A stretch of 49,999 nucleotides of DNA from Streptomyces sp. DH12. Its GTDB lineage: Bacteria; Actinomycetota; Actinomycetes; Streptomycetales; Streptomycetaceae. The notes under the pieces were generated by a model. It worked only from the letters and a program-made list of their open reading frames with translations. It did not search any database and had not been told where the DNA came from. The DNA lies in NCBI RefSeq assembly GCF_020873895.1, contig NZ_JAHWGT010000046.1:1-49999 (forward strand). Direction: 5' to 3'. This document shows, one piece after another, positions 30,331 through 39,280 of this stretch. The position numbers and the translations under genes were made by a program. How positions within the stretch are numbered: the stretch's first letter is position 1; each line of letters begins with the position of its first letter.

Positions 30331-32064
30331 GTGGCTCAGAGCAGCACCGAGACCGACTGGGTCTCCCGTTTCGCGGACGAGGTCATCGCCGAGTCGGAGC
30401 GACGTGCGCCTGGCAAACCGGTCGTCGTCGCCTCCGGCCTGTCCCCGTCGGGCCCCATCCACCTCGGCAACCTCCGCGAGGTCATGACCCCGCACCTGGT
30501 CGCCGACGAGGTCCGCCGCCGGGGGCACGAGGTCCGCCACCTGATCTCCTGGGACGACTACGACCGCTACCGCAAGGTCCCGGCCGGCGTCCCGGGCGTC
30601 GACGACTCCTGGGCCGAGCACATCGGCAAGCCGCTCACCTCCGTACCGGCCCCCGCCGGCTCCCCGCACGCCAACTGGGCGGAGCACTTCAAGGCCGGGA
30701 TGATCGAGTCCCTCGCCGAGCTGGGCGTCGAGTACGACGGCATCAGCCAGACCGAGATGTACACCTCGGGCGCCTACCGCGAGCAGATTCTGCACGCCAT
30801 GAGGCACCGCGGCGCCATCGACGCGATCCTCGACCGGTACCGGACGAAGGACAAGGCGACCGGCAAGCCGAAGAAGCAGCAGCAGAAGCCGGTCGACGAG
30901 GCGGAGCTGGAGGCCGCCGAGGGCTCCGGCGCCGCCGGCGAGGACGACGGCTCGGGCGGCGCCGGCGGGTACTTCCCGTACAAGCCGTACTGCGGCCGGT
31001 GCGGCAAGGACCTCACCACGGTCACCTCCTACGACGACGCGTCGACCGAGCTGGCCTACACCTGCGCCTGCGGCTTCGCCGAGACGGTCGAGCTGAGCTC
31101 CTTCGACCGCGGCAAGCTCGTCTGGAAGGTCGACTGGCCGATGCGCTGGGCCTACGAGGGCGTGATCTTCGAGCCGAGCGGCGTCGACCACTCCTCGCCG
31201 GGCTCGTCGTTCGTCGTCGGCGGGCAGATCGTCCGCGAGGTCTTCGACGGCGTCCAGCCGATCGGCCCCATGTACGCCTTCGTGGGCATCTCCGGCATGG
31301 CGAAGATGTCGTCCTCCAAGGGCGGCGTGCCGACCCCGGCGGACGCGCTGAAGATCATGGAGGCGCCGCTGCTGCGCTGGCTGTACGCGCGCCGCAAGCC
31401 CAACCAGTCCTTCAAGATCGCCTTCGACCAGGAGATTCAGCGGCTGTACGACGAGTGGGACAAGCTGGAGGCCAAGGTGGCCGACGGCACGGTCCTGCCG
31501 GCCGACGCCGCCGCGCACGCGCGGGCCGTCCGCACCGCGGCCGGCGAGCTGCCGCGCACGCCGCGCCCGCTGCCGTACCGCACGCTCGCCTCGGTCGTCG
31601 ACATCACCGCGGGGCACGACGAGCAGACGCTGCGGATCCTCGGCGAGCTGGACCCGGCTGACCCGCTGACCTCGCTCGACGAGGCCCGTCCCCGACTGGA
31701 CCGCGCGGAGAACTGGATCTCCACGCAGGTCCCGGCCGACCAGCGCACCATCGTCCGCTCCGAGCCCGACACCGAGCTGCTCGCCTCGCTGGACGAGGAG
31801 GGGCGCGAGTCGCTGGCGCTGCTGCTGGAGGGCCTGGACAGCCACTGGTCGCTGGACGGGCTCACCACGCTCGTCTACGGCGTGCCGAAGGTGCGGGCCG
31901 GGCTCGACCCGGAGGCCAAGCCGACGCCCGAGCTGAAGGTCGCCCAGCGGACGTTCTTCGCGCTGCTGTACCGGCTCCTCGTCAGCCGTGACACCGGGCC
32001 GCGCCTGCCCACGCTGCTCCTCGCCGTGGGGGCCGACCGGGTGCGCAAGCTGCTCGGCGCCTGA
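30331..32064 (+). CDS. lysS: lysyl-tRNA synthetase, class I (archaeal type)
   Basis: The 577-residue protein is a class I LysRS, unrelated to the common class II enzyme. The HIGH motif is [16 protein letters not shown] (about residues 30-45) and KMSKS is [13 protein letters not shown] (about 322-334). A zinc-type CxxC occurs in YCGRCGKD and is paired with TCACGF. The helical C-terminal anticodon domain follows. An Ala/Gly/Asp-rich insertion (about 190-210) looks flexible. GTG 30331 is chosen because AAGGA lies 10 bases upstream; an in-frame GTG at 30322 is possible and would add three residues. Confidence 0.95.
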   Translation: MAQSSTETDWVSRFADEVIAESERRAPGKPVVVASGLSPSGPIHLGNLREVMTPHLVADEVRRRGHEVRHLISWDDYDRYRKVPAGVPGVDDSWAEHIGKPLTSVPAPAGSPHANWAEHFKAGMIESLAELGVEYDGISQTEMYTSGAYREQILHAMRHRGAIDAILDRYRTKDKATGKPKKQQQKPVDEAELEAAEGSGAAGEDDGSGGAGGYFPYKPYCGRCGKDLTTVTSYDDASTELAYTCACGFAETVELSSFDRGKLVWKVDWPMRWAYEGVIFEPSGVDHSSPGSSFVVGGQIVREVFDGVQPIGPMYAFVGISGMAKMSSSKGGVPTPADALKIMEAPLLRWLYARRKPNQSFKIAFDQEIQRLYDEWDKLEAKVADGTVLPADAAAHARAVRTAAGELPRTPRPLPYRTLASVVDITAGHDEQTLRILGELDPADPLTSLDEARPRLDRAENWISTQVPADQRTIVRSEPDTELLASLDEEGRESLALLLEGLDSHWSLDGLTTLVYGVPKVRAGLDPEAKPTPELKVAQRTFFALLYRLLVSRDTGPRLPTLLLAVGADRVRKLLGA

Positions 32065-32098
32065 CCGGCGGACCACCGCCGCGCCCGACGCGCGCGAT

Positions 32099-32132
32099 CG
32101 GAGGGCCTCACCCCGCGGGGTGGGGCCCTCCG
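32099..32132 (+). terminator. hairpin terminator after lysS
   Basis: A 16-bp stem with one G-T pair (32099-32114 with 32117-32132) lies 34 bases after the lysS stop and ends the lysS transcript before the next small gene. Confidence 0.8.
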
Positions 32133-32214
32133 GCGTGTGCTGCATCCTTCGGACGACCGCGGGTTCGGCCCACGGCAGGACGCGGACGCGGGGCGACCGC
32201 GGGAGCGTGGAGCC

Positions 32215-32424
32215 ATGAAGGAACTCGTGGCACTGATCGGTTGGGTCGCCGGCATCCAGGGCGCCCTGGGCGTCGCCGGGCGGTACTTCGGCGACCACCC
32301 GTGGGGGCTGCTCCAGAAGTGGTGGGACGTCCCGACACCGGCGTACGTGGCGCTGGCCGTCGTCGGCGCGCTGCTCGCCGCCTACGGCGAGACCGCCAGG
32401 CTCCGCGGCCGCTCCGGCCTCTGA
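32215..32424 (+). CDS. small hydrophobic protein, two possible membrane helices
   Basis: The 69-residue protein has one hydrophobic segment near residues 3-22 (LVALIGWVAGIQGALGVAG) and another near 43-59 (YVALAVVGALLAAYG), joined by a Trp-rich loop (HPWGLLQKWWDVPTP). I do not recognise a family. GTGGAG just before ATG 32215 and the high share of sense-like codons support a real gene. The next 123 bases (32425-32547) are GC-rich, with GGGTGGTGCCGGTGGGTG repeated twice (32443, 32463), and hold no gene. Confidence 0.6.
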   Translation: MKELVALIGWVAGIQGALGVAGRYFGDHPWGLLQKWWDVPTPAYVALAVVGALLAAYGETARLRGRSGL

Positions 32425-32547
32425 CCCGGACACCCGGCGGACGGGTGGTGCCGGTGGGTGGCGGGTGGTGCCGGTGGGTGCGGCGGCGGGTGGTCGGTGT
32501 GCGGCGGCGGCGCGGGCGGTCGGTGGTGGGTGCGGCGGGTGGTCGCG

Positions 32548-34065
32548 TCAGGCGATGTGCTCGGCTTCCAGCTCCGCCTGGTAGCGGGTCCGGAAATCGG
32601 CCAGCCAGCGGCGCAGGAGCACCTGGCCGCGCGGGTGCCGGTGGCCGTACGCCTCGGCCAGATGGGCGTCGAGGACGTCGGCGTCCGGCCAGTCGCCGTG
32701 CCGGCCGACGTACGCCCGGAACACCTCGTACGCGGCGCGGCGGAACTCGTCGTCCTCCTCCGCGTCGGGCGCCGGGACGGGGGCGGGGGAGGGGCCGGGC
32801 AGGGGCGTCTCGTCGGGGGTCGGGGTCGGGGCCGGGGTCGGGGCCGCGTTACGCGGGTCGGGGCCGGGGCGGGGGCCGGGCAGGGGCTTCTCGACGTGCG
32901 CCGCCGGGTCGTAGGAGCCGGCGTACGTGACGTCCTGGGGGAGCTTCGGGGCCGAGAACCAGGGGCTCACGTGGTTGACCGGCCCCGGGGGGCGCTCGCC
33001 CTGCGGCTGCCCGGGGTGCGGGGCCCGCGACGGCTCCTGCGGGTGCGGCTGCTCCTGCGGGAGCCGGGCCGCCTGCTGCTCGGGGCGCCCGTGCTGCCGC
33101 GGGTCCGGCTGCGGGTCCGGCTGCGGCTGCGGCTGCCCGTCGTGCTGCTCCTCGCGCGGCTGCCGCTCGTCCTGCGGATCCGCGTCCTCGTGCCGCGGGC
33201 CCGCGGGGCGCGGCTCGGGCCGGGCGTCCTGCGGCTGCCGGCCGGGCTGCTCCGGCGTGGCGGTGCGGGGCAGCTCCGCCGCGGCGACCGATGCCGGTCC
33301 GACCGCGGCCACCGCACCCGCCGCGGGCGCCTCCTGAGTGGCCGTCACCACGGCCGGCTGCGGCGGCAGGAGCACCGGCTCGATGCCCGCCGCGGCCAGC
33401 CCGGCCGGGGCGGTCTCGGCCAGCGGCACGCCGTACTTCGCCAGGCGCAGCGGCATCAGCGCCTCGACGGGCGCCTTGCGCCGCCAGGCGCGGCCGAACC
33501 GGGCCTGCAGGCGCGCCTGGTAGATCAACCGGTCCTGCTCCACCTTGATGACCTGCTCGTAGGAGCGCAGCTCCCACAGCTTCATCCGGCGCCACAACCG
33601 GAAGGTGGGCACCGGCGAGAGCAGCCAGCGGGTGAGCCGTACGCCCTCCATGTGCTTGTCGGCCGTGATGTCGGCGATGCGGCCGACGGCGTGCCGCGCC
33701 GCCTCGACGGCCACGACGAACAGCATCGGGATGACCGCGTGCATGCCGACGCCGAGCGGGTCGGGCCAGGCGGCGGCGCCGTTGAAGGCGATGGTGGCGG
33801 CGGTCAGCAACCACGCCGTCTGGCGCAGCAGCGGGAAGGGGATGCGCAGCCAGGTCAGCAGCAGGTCGAGGGCGAGCAGGACGCAGATACCCGCGTCGAT
33901 GCCGATGGGGAAGACGAGCGAGAAGTCGCCGAAACCTTTCTTCTCGGCGAGTTCGCGCACCGCGGCGTAGGAGCCGGCGAAGCCGATGCCGGCGATGACC
34001 AGTGCGCCGGCGACGACGACACCGATCAGTACGCGGTGCATCCGCGTCAGCTGCATCGCGGCCAC
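32548..34065 (-). CDS. DUF2637 (SpdB-like) membrane protein
   Basis: The 505-residue protein has four membrane helices within residues 10-130 (HRVLIGVVVAGALVIAGIGF; VFPIGIDAGICVLLALDLLL; TAWLLTAATIAFNGAAAW; MHAVIPMLFVVAVEAARHAV), the DUF2637 pattern related to plasmid-spread SpdB proteins. A charged helical part follows (RLTRWLLSP ... WRRMKLWELRSYEQV), then a long Pro/Gln/Glu-rich disordered linker (about 270-425) and a compact C-terminal domain (DDEFRRAAYEVFRAYVGRHG ... VLLRRWLADFRTRY). GTG 34065 has GGGAGGGG upstream. The protein may take part in DNA transfer or be a chromosomal relative without that role. Confidence 0.85.
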   Translation of the reverse strand: MAAMQLTRMHRVLIGVVVAGALVIAGIGFAGSYAAVRELAEKKGFGDFSLVFPIGIDAGICVLLALDLLLTWLRIPFPLLRQTAWLLTAATIAFNGAAAWPDPLGVGMHAVIPMLFVVAVEAARHAVGRIADITADKHMEGVRLTRWLLSPVPTFRLWRRMKLWELRSYEQVIKVEQDRLIYQARLQARFGRAWRRKAPVEALMPLRLAKYGVPLAETAPAGLAAAGIEPVLLPPQPAVVTATQEAPAAGAVAAVGPASVAAAELPRTATPEQPGRQPQDARPEPRPAGPRHEDADPQDERQPREEQHDGQPQPQPDPQPDPRQHGRPEQQAARLPQEQPHPQEPSRAPHPGQPQGERPPGPVNHVSPWFSAPKLPQDVTYAGSYDPAAHVEKPLPGPRPGPDPRNAAPTPAPTPTPDETPLPGPSPAPVPAPDAEEDDEFRRAAYEVFRAYVGRHGDWPDADVLDAHLAEAYGHRHPRGQVLLRRWLADFRTRYQAELEAEHIA

Positions 34066-34271
34066 CGGCGGTCCCCTCCCGTGTTCCCCTGCTTGATCTC
34101 GCGGGCACAGCCTGGCATATGCGTGCGGGATCCGGCGCTCCGGGGGGAGGCCGGATCACGGCGGCCGCCCGTGGTGCCGGTCACGGCCGCCGCCCCGGCG
34201 GCGGGCGCGGGCCTCGCCCGGGCGGCAGCCTGCCCGCCGGGGTCCCGGCGGGCCCACCGTGCCGACGGCGC

Positions 34272-35003
34272 CTACTTGTTGGCCGCGGCGACGGCGGCGA
34301 CGGCGTCCTTGACCGCCTTGACCGTGCCCTCCATCAGCTCGCCGGCGGCGGGCGTGTCGGCGCCCGCGTACCCGGTGCCGTTGTAGGAGACGGTGATCAC
34401 GGCGTTCTCCGTGCGGGCGACGATCACGCCGTAGCGGAAGGTCTCGCCGGTCTTCTTGAGGGAGTAGCTGACAGCGCGGGCCTCGTTGCCGATGCCGGGG
34501 GCGGAGGAGGTGCGCACGTCGATCGCGCCCTCCGTCGCCTTCACCTCGGCGACCTTGGCCGCGTACTTGTCCTGCGCCCGCTTCTCGCCGCTGCCCAGGG
34601 CCTGCTCGGAGTCGAAGCGGAGCAGGGAGACGTCCAGCCAGCGGTAGTCCGAGCCCTTGACGCCCTTGTCCTCCAGGCCGTTCCACGAGCAGCTGCCGCG
34701 GCTGGCCACGTCGGACGACTTGCCCGGCGTACCGGCCTTGGTCTTCACCTCCGGGACGAGCTCCTCCACCGTCTTCGCGGTGACCGCCTTGCAGGCGTCC
34801 GGCAGCTTCGCGAACTTCGCGGGCGCGACGCTCGGCGTGGGCGCGGCCGAGGAGGGCGCCGCGGAGGGACCGGCGGCGGGCGAGGACGGCGACGCCGACG
34901 CGCTCGGGGCGGAGTCGTCCGACGAGCAGCCGGCGGCGACGAGCATCACCGGGACGGCGGCGCAGGCGAGTATGCGGGTGAGACGCGGGGCTGATCGGTG
35001 CAT
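34272..35003 (-). CDS. DUF3558 lipoprotein
   Basis: The 243-residue lipoprotein has a signal peptide and a lipobox LVAAGC with lipidated Cys26, then a Ser/Ala/Pro-rich linker (27-63) and the DUF3558 domain (CKAVTAKTVEELVP ... SRGSCSWNGLED ... YRWLDVSLLRFDSE). The cysteine pair between the 'DAC' and 'GSCSW' segments is typical of the family. AAGGA precedes the ATG. The neighbour upstream encodes a second DUF3558-like lipoprotein, so the pair probably arose by duplication. The function is unknown. Confidence 0.88.
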   Translation of the reverse strand: MHRSAPRLTRILACAAVPVMLVAAGCSSDDSAPSASASPSSPAAGPSAAPSSAAPTPSVAPAKFAKLPDACKAVTAKTVEELVPEVKTKAGTPGKSSDVASRGSCSWNGLEDKGVKGSDYRWLDVSLLRFDSEQALGSGEKRAQDKYAAKVAEVKATEGAIDVRTSSAPGIGNEARAVSYSLKKTGETFRYGVIVARTENAVITVSYNGTGYAGADTPAAGELMEGTVKAVKDAVAAVAAANK

Positions 35004-35172
35004 GGTTCCTTCAGTCGCTCTGTCGCTTGTCGTACGAGTCGGTCGTACCGGCCGGTCATACGGTCCGGGCGATCCGGCCCGGCCACGGTAGCCCGAGTCG
35101 GGGCCGGGTCGGGGCCCGTCGGCGTACCGCGGCGGGCGGTCGGCTGCCGGGCGGCGGCGGGCCCGGCACCCC

Positions 35173-36123
35173 TCACTCGTCGAACCGCTCGGCCAGACGC
35201 TGCGCCAGCTCGCGCGCCTTGCCCTGCAGTTCCTCACTGTCCGGAACCTCCCCGACACGCATCGGCTGGGCCGCGTACCGGACCGTCACGACGACGTTCG
35301 ATGTGCGGAACACCACGCTGACGGTCCGCTGCTGGGCGGCCGGCCCGGCCGGGGCGAGCACGTCGTGGAGGAACGCGGCGTCGCCGAGGTCCGGCAGGAC
35401 CCGGGACGCCAGCCCCTCCGGCGGGGCGGAGGACGCCGGGGCGGAGGAGGCGGGGGCGGAGGGCGCGCCACCGGGGGCGGACGGGGCGGGTGAGGCGGGG
35501 GAGGCCGTCCGCTTCGCCTGGGCGGCGGCGGTCGTGCCGGGGGCGACGGGGGCGCCCGGGGCACCGGCCGGGGAGGCGGCGGCCCCGGGCGCGCCGGCCG
35601 CGCCGGGGGACGCGGTGGGCGCGGGGGACACGGCTCCGGTGGCGGGCCCGCCGGGCGTGGCGGGGGTGGCCGGGGCGAGGCCGGCGGCGGACTCCTTCGT
35701 CGTGTACACCTCCTGCGCCCGCGTCTCGTCGCTGACGGACGGGTCGAAGGAGACGACGCGCTCGAAGTCGAGGCTGAGGTGGTGGATCGCGTCCGGCCCC
35801 TCCGCCTTCCAGGAGCACCCGGCGCGGCGGTCGGTGTCGTAGGTGACGGCGGCGGTGCCGCGCAGGACGCGGTCGCGCTGCTGGGGGGTGAGGGCGGTGA
35901 CGGCCGGCAGCATGTTCTGCAGGGTGGCGCGGCTGACGGCGCCGCACGGCTCGTACAGGGTGCGGTACCGGCCGGGCTGCGCGACCGTGCCGGCGGTCGT
36001 GCCGGCCTTGGCGTCGACGTCGGAACCGCTCGTCCCGGAGCCGGAGTCACAGCCGGCGAGGGCGGTCGCGCTGAGGGCCGCGAGGAGTGCGGCCAGGCCG
36101 GTTGCGTACGCCCTTCGCTGCAC
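35173..36123 (-). CDS. DUF3558-like lipoprotein with long low-complexity insertion
   Basis: The 316-residue lipoprotein has lipobox ALAGC with Cys25, then DUF3558-like segments RTLYEPCGAVSRATLQNMLP and RRAGCSWKAEGPDA (paired cysteines), followed by an Ala/Pro/Gly-rich insertion (about 150-245) that splits it from the closing part (GLASRVLPDLGDAAF ... VVFRTSNVVVTVRYA). Compared with the neighbour at 34272-35003, the insertion adds most of the extra length. GGGAG precedes GTG 36123. It is separated from the next lipoprotein gene by 169 bases. Confidence 0.85.
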   Translation of the reverse strand: MQRRAYATGLAALLAALSATALAGCDSGSGTSGSDVDAKAGTTAGTVAQPGRYRTLYEPCGAVSRATLQNMLPAVTALTPQQRDRVLRGTAAVTYDTDRRAGCSWKAEGPDAIHHLSLDFERVVSFDPSVSDETRAQEVYTTKESAAGLAPATPATPGGPATGAVSPAPTASPGAAGAPGAAASPAGAPGAPVAPGTTAAAQAKRTASPASPAPSAPGGAPSAPASSAPASSAPPEGLASRVLPDLGDAAFLHDVLAPAGPAAQQRTVSVVFRTSNVVVTVRYAAQPMRVGEVPDSEELQGKARELAQRLAERFDE

Positions 36124-36295
36124 GGTCCGGGGCTCCCTTCCCTGCGGTCACGGTGAAAACGGCTTGCCGGTACTCGGCGGCCGGTGGACACAATGTCTAT
36201 CGCACGCACAGCCGTCGCTGCCGGTTTCCTGTCACTTATGTGCACTCTGGCACCGGTTTTTGCGTTTTCTGACTTTCTCGGGGGATGGGGTAGGT

Positions 36296-37489
36296 ATGTC
36301 GTACGTCGAAGTGCCCGGGGCGAAGGTGCCCATCCGGATGTGGACGGACCCGGCGTCCGTGGAGGACGGCGCGCTGCGGCAGCTGCGGAACACCGCCACG
36401 CTGCCGTGGATCAAGGGCCTCGCCGTCATGCCGGACGTGCACTACGGCAAGGGCGCCACGGTCGGCTCCGTGATCGCGATGCGCGACGCGGTGTGCCCGG
36501 CGGCGGTCGGAGTCGACATCGGCTGCGGCATGTCCGCCGTCCGCACCTCGCTCACGGCGAACGACCTGCCCGGCGACCTGTCGCGGCTGCGGTCCGGCAT
36601 CGAGGCCGCCATCCCGGTCGGCCGCGCCATGCACGACGAGGTCGTCGACCCGGCGCGGATCCACGGTGCCCGCGTCACCGGGTGGGACGACCTGTGGGCG
36701 CGCTTCGACGGCATCGCCGAGGAGGTCAGGTTCCGGCAGGAGCGGGCCGCCCGGCAGATGGGCACGCTCGGCGGCGGCAACCACTTCGTCGAGGTCTGCC
36801 TCGACACCTCCGGCGCCGTCTGGCTGATGCTGCACTCCGGCTCCCGCAACATCGGCAAGGAGCTGGCCGAGCACCACATCGGCGTCGCGCGGCGGCTGCC
36901 GCACAACCAGGACATCGTCGACCGCGACCTCGCGGTGTTCGTGGCCGGTACGCCGGAGATGGCCGCCTACCGCGCCGACCTGTTCTGGGCGCAGGAGTAC
37001 GCCCGGCACAACCGCACGGTCATGATGGGACTCCTGAAGGACGTCGTCCGCAAGGAGTTCAGGAAGGCCGGGGTGACCTTCGAGCGGGAGATCTCCTGCC
37101 ACCACAACTACGTGGCGGAGGAGCGGTACGACGGCATGGACCTGCTCGTCACCCGCAAGGGCGCCATCCGCGCCGGCAGCGGCGAGTACGGGATCATCCC
37201 GGGGTCGATGGGCACCGGCTCGTACATCGTGAAGGGGCTCGGCAACGAGAAGTCCTTCAACTCCGCCTCGCACGGGGCCGGCCGGCGCATGAGCCGGACC
37301 GCCGCGAAGCGCCGCTTCTCCACCCGGGACCTGGAGGAGCAGACCCGCGGGGTGGAGTGCCGCAAGGACGCCGGTGTCGTCGACGAGATCCCGGGCGCGT
37401 ACAAGCCGATCGAGCAGGTCATCGACCAGCAGCGCGACCTGGTCGAGGTCGTGGCGAAGCTGAGGCAGGTCGTCTGCGTCAAGGGCTGA
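36296..37489 (+). CDS. rtcB: RtcB RNA-splicing ligase
   Basis: The 397-residue protein joins RNA ends with 2',3'-cyclic phosphate and 5'-OH using GTP and Mn2+. Conserved residues include Asp and Cys in VGVDIGCGM (manganese), GGGNHFVEV, HSGSRNIGKELAEHH, and the GMP-attachment histidine in SHGAGRRMSR. The length is typical for the shorter bacterial form. No archease gene is adjacent. ATG 36296 follows GGGGTAGGT. The upstream gap (36124-36295) is unusually T-rich from 36230 and probably carries the promoter. Confidence 0.95.
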   Translation: MSYVEVPGAKVPIRMWTDPASVEDGALRQLRNTATLPWIKGLAVMPDVHYGKGATVGSVIAMRDAVCPAAVGVDIGCGMSAVRTSLTANDLPGDLSRLRSGIEAAIPVGRAMHDEVVDPARIHGARVTGWDDLWARFDGIAEEVRFRQERAARQMGTLGGGNHFVEVCLDTSGAVWLMLHSGSRNIGKELAEHHIGVARRLPHNQDIVDRDLAVFVAGTPEMAAYRADLFWAQEYARHNRTVMMGLLKDVVRKEFRKAGVTFEREISCHHNYVAEERYDGMDLLVTRKGAIRAGSGEYGIIPGSMGTGSYIVKGLGNEKSFNSASHGAGRRMSRTAAKRRFSTRDLEEQTRGVECRKDAGVVDEIPGAYKPIEQVIDQQRDLVEVVAKLRQVVCVKG

Positions 37490-37521
37490 GCCGCCCGCGG
37501 TCAAGGGCTGAGCCACCCGCG
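37478..37521 (+). repeat. 22-bp tandem duplication spanning the rtcB stop codon
   Basis: GTCAAGGGCTGAGCCGCCCG(CG) at 37478-37499 is repeated with one change at 37500-37521. The first copy contains the rtcB stop codon (37487-37489), so a second TGA follows 22 bases later in another frame. Confidence 0.85.
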
Positions 37522-37620
37522 GCGGGGGGCCTGGCACCGCAGGGCCCTGCTGCGCAGGGGCCTCCCGTGCAGGGCCCTGCGCCGAGGGGTCCGGTGCCGC
37601 GGGGGTCCGGCCGGGCGCGG

Positions 37621-38385
37621 TCAGCGCTCCCGGTGCACCTTGGTGTTGGACGCCTGGGCGCGGGGGCGGACGACCAGCAGGTCGACGTTGACGTGCGGCG
37701 GGCGGGTCACGGCCCACGTGATCGTGTCGGCCACGTCGTCGGCGGAGAGCGGGTCCGGGACGCCCTCGTAGACCTTCGCGGCCCGCTCCTCGTCGCCGCG
37801 GAACCGGGTCGTGGCGAACTCCTCCGTCCTCACCATGCCGGGGGCCACCTCGATGACGCGGACCGGGGTCCCGACGATCTCCAGGCGGAGGGTCTCGGCC
37901 AGGACGCGCGCGCCGTTCTTCGCGGCGACGTACCCGGCGCCGCCCTCGTACGTGGCGTGCCCGGCGGTGGAGGACACCACCACGACCGTGCCGCCGTCGC
38001 CCGCGGTGAGGGCCGGCAGCAGCGCCTGGGTCATGTGCAGCGTGCCGATCACGTTGACCTCGTACATCCGGCGCCAGTCCTCCGGGTCGCCGGTGGCCAC
38101 CGGGTCGGCGCCGAGGGCGCCGCCCGCGTTGTTCACGAGGACGTCGCACCGGTCGAGGGAGGCGGCGAAGGCGTCGACGGCCGGGCGGTCGGTGACGTCG
38201 AGCGGGTACGCCTCCGCCCGGTACCCGGCGGCGGTGAGCTCGGCGGCCAGCGCCTCGACGCGGTCGCGGCGGCGGGCGGTCAGCACGACGTGGTGGCCGG
38301 CGGCCGCCAGCCGGCGTGCGGTCGCGGCGCCGATCCCGCTGCTGGCTCCGGTGACGACGGCGACGGGCTGGGCGGCGGCGGTCAT
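37621..38385 (-). CDS. short-chain dehydrogenase/reductase (SDR)
   Basis: The 254-residue classical SDR has the NADP-binding TGASSGIGAATARR (about residues 12-26) with basic RRRDR after the second strand favouring NADPH, NNAGG (about 84-88), catalytic Ser in VVVSSTAGH and YxxxK as GYVAAKNGARV. It resembles the YdfG/serine 3-dehydrogenase group (EVAPGMVRTEEFATTRF). The substrate is unknown. The gap 37522-37620 holds repeated GCAGGGCCCTGC blocks and no gene. Confidence 0.92.
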   Translation of the reverse strand: MTAAAQPVAVVTGASSGIGAATARRLAAAGHHVVLTARRRDRVEALAAELTAAGYRAEAYPLDVTDRPAVDAFAASLDRCDVLVNNAGGALGADPVATGDPEDWRRMYEVNVIGTLHMTQALLPALTAGDGGTVVVVSSTAGHATYEGGAGYVAAKNGARVLAETLRLEIVGTPVRVIEVAPGMVRTEEFATTRFRGDEERAAKVYEGVPDPLSADDVADTITWAVTRPPHVNVDLLVVRPRAQASNTKVHRER

Positions 38386-38616
38386 GGTCGGCGTGCTCCT
38401 CGGGCCGGTACGGGGCGGTGGGCGCCAGCATATGCGCGGCCCGGCGGCGACGCGGTGTGTACATGATCACCGGTGTCCCGGGCGGGCCGGGGCCGACCGG
38501 AGCCGGACCGCCCGGGCCCTTCGGTGCGGCGGAACGGGCGACCGGCACGGCCCCCGCCTCCTCCGGCCCGCGTGGCTGACGGGGATCCACGGACGCCATA
38601 TCGGTATCTTCCGGTC

Positions 38617-39090
38617 ATGATGACGATGCGCAGGGCCGCTGTCGCGGTGTCCGTCGCGGTGGCGACGGTGGTCGGTACGGGCGGCTGGACCGGGGCGGTC
38701 GCCCCCGAGGCGGACGTGGCCCACCACGGGTACGCCACGCTCGCCGGCGACCGGCTGGACGTGCTGGTGCTGACCCACAACCACGGGCCGTCGGCCGTGG
38801 AGGACACCACGCTGCGCGTGGAGGTCTCCGCGCCGCTGGTCACGGCGGGACGCAGGCTCCCGGCCGGCTGCGTGTGGGGCGGCGAGCGGGCGGTGCTGTG
38901 CTCCACGGGCGTACTGCCCGCCGAGGGCGAGCGCCGCGAAACCCTGCTGGACCTGCGCACGGCGGGCATGACCCACGAGGTGACCGTCCGGGTGAGCACC
39001 GCCTGGAACGGCGGCGCGACGGACCGGATGCCGGAGAACAACGACCACCGCGTACTGGTACCGGCCACGGGCGACCCGTACGTCTTCTGA
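38617..39090 (+). CDS. secreted DUF11/CARDB-like beta-sandwich protein
   Basis: The 157-residue protein has a signal peptide (RRAAVAVSVAVATVVGTGG, cleavage near residues 25-31) and then a beta-rich domain (RLDVLVLTHNHGPSAVEDTT ... LPAGCVWGGERAVLCSTG ... HEVTVRVSTAW) with two cysteines likely to form a disulphide. The pattern 'hNxGPs-a-xx-t-xxxxxP' resembles DUF11/CARDB extracellular domains. No partner gene is adjacent. The following gap (39091-39280) is made of CGGTCGGCCGAGCGCCG-like palindromic blocks. Confidence 0.75.
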   Translation: MMTMRRAAVAVSVAVATVVGTGGWTGAVAPEADVAHHGYATLAGDRLDVLVLTHNHGPSAVEDTTLRVEVSAPLVTAGRRLPAGCVWGGERAVLCSTGVLPAEGERRETLLDLRTAGMTHEVTVRVSTAWNGGATDRMPENNDHRVLVPATGDPYVF

Positions 39091-39280
39091 CCGGCCGGTC
39101 GGCTGTCGGCCGCTGACGCTTCCGGAACGCTGACTTACGGACCGCTGACCTCCGGACCGGCCGAGCGCCGGTCGGCCGAGCGCCGACCGGCGGGCCGTCC
39201 ATGCGGCGGGCCGTCCGTACGGCTGTCGCGGCGCGGCCCGTCGGCTTGCCTCCCGCCGGCCCGGTGACCAGACTCGGCCC

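Noticed and set aside
36193-36300. A frame before rtcB that starts like a signal peptide (MSIARTAVAAGFLSLMCTLAP).
   Set aside because: It runs without a stop far into rtcB in a wrong, Arg-rich frame and has no ribosome site. The T-rich sequence is better explained as promoter and leader of rtcB.
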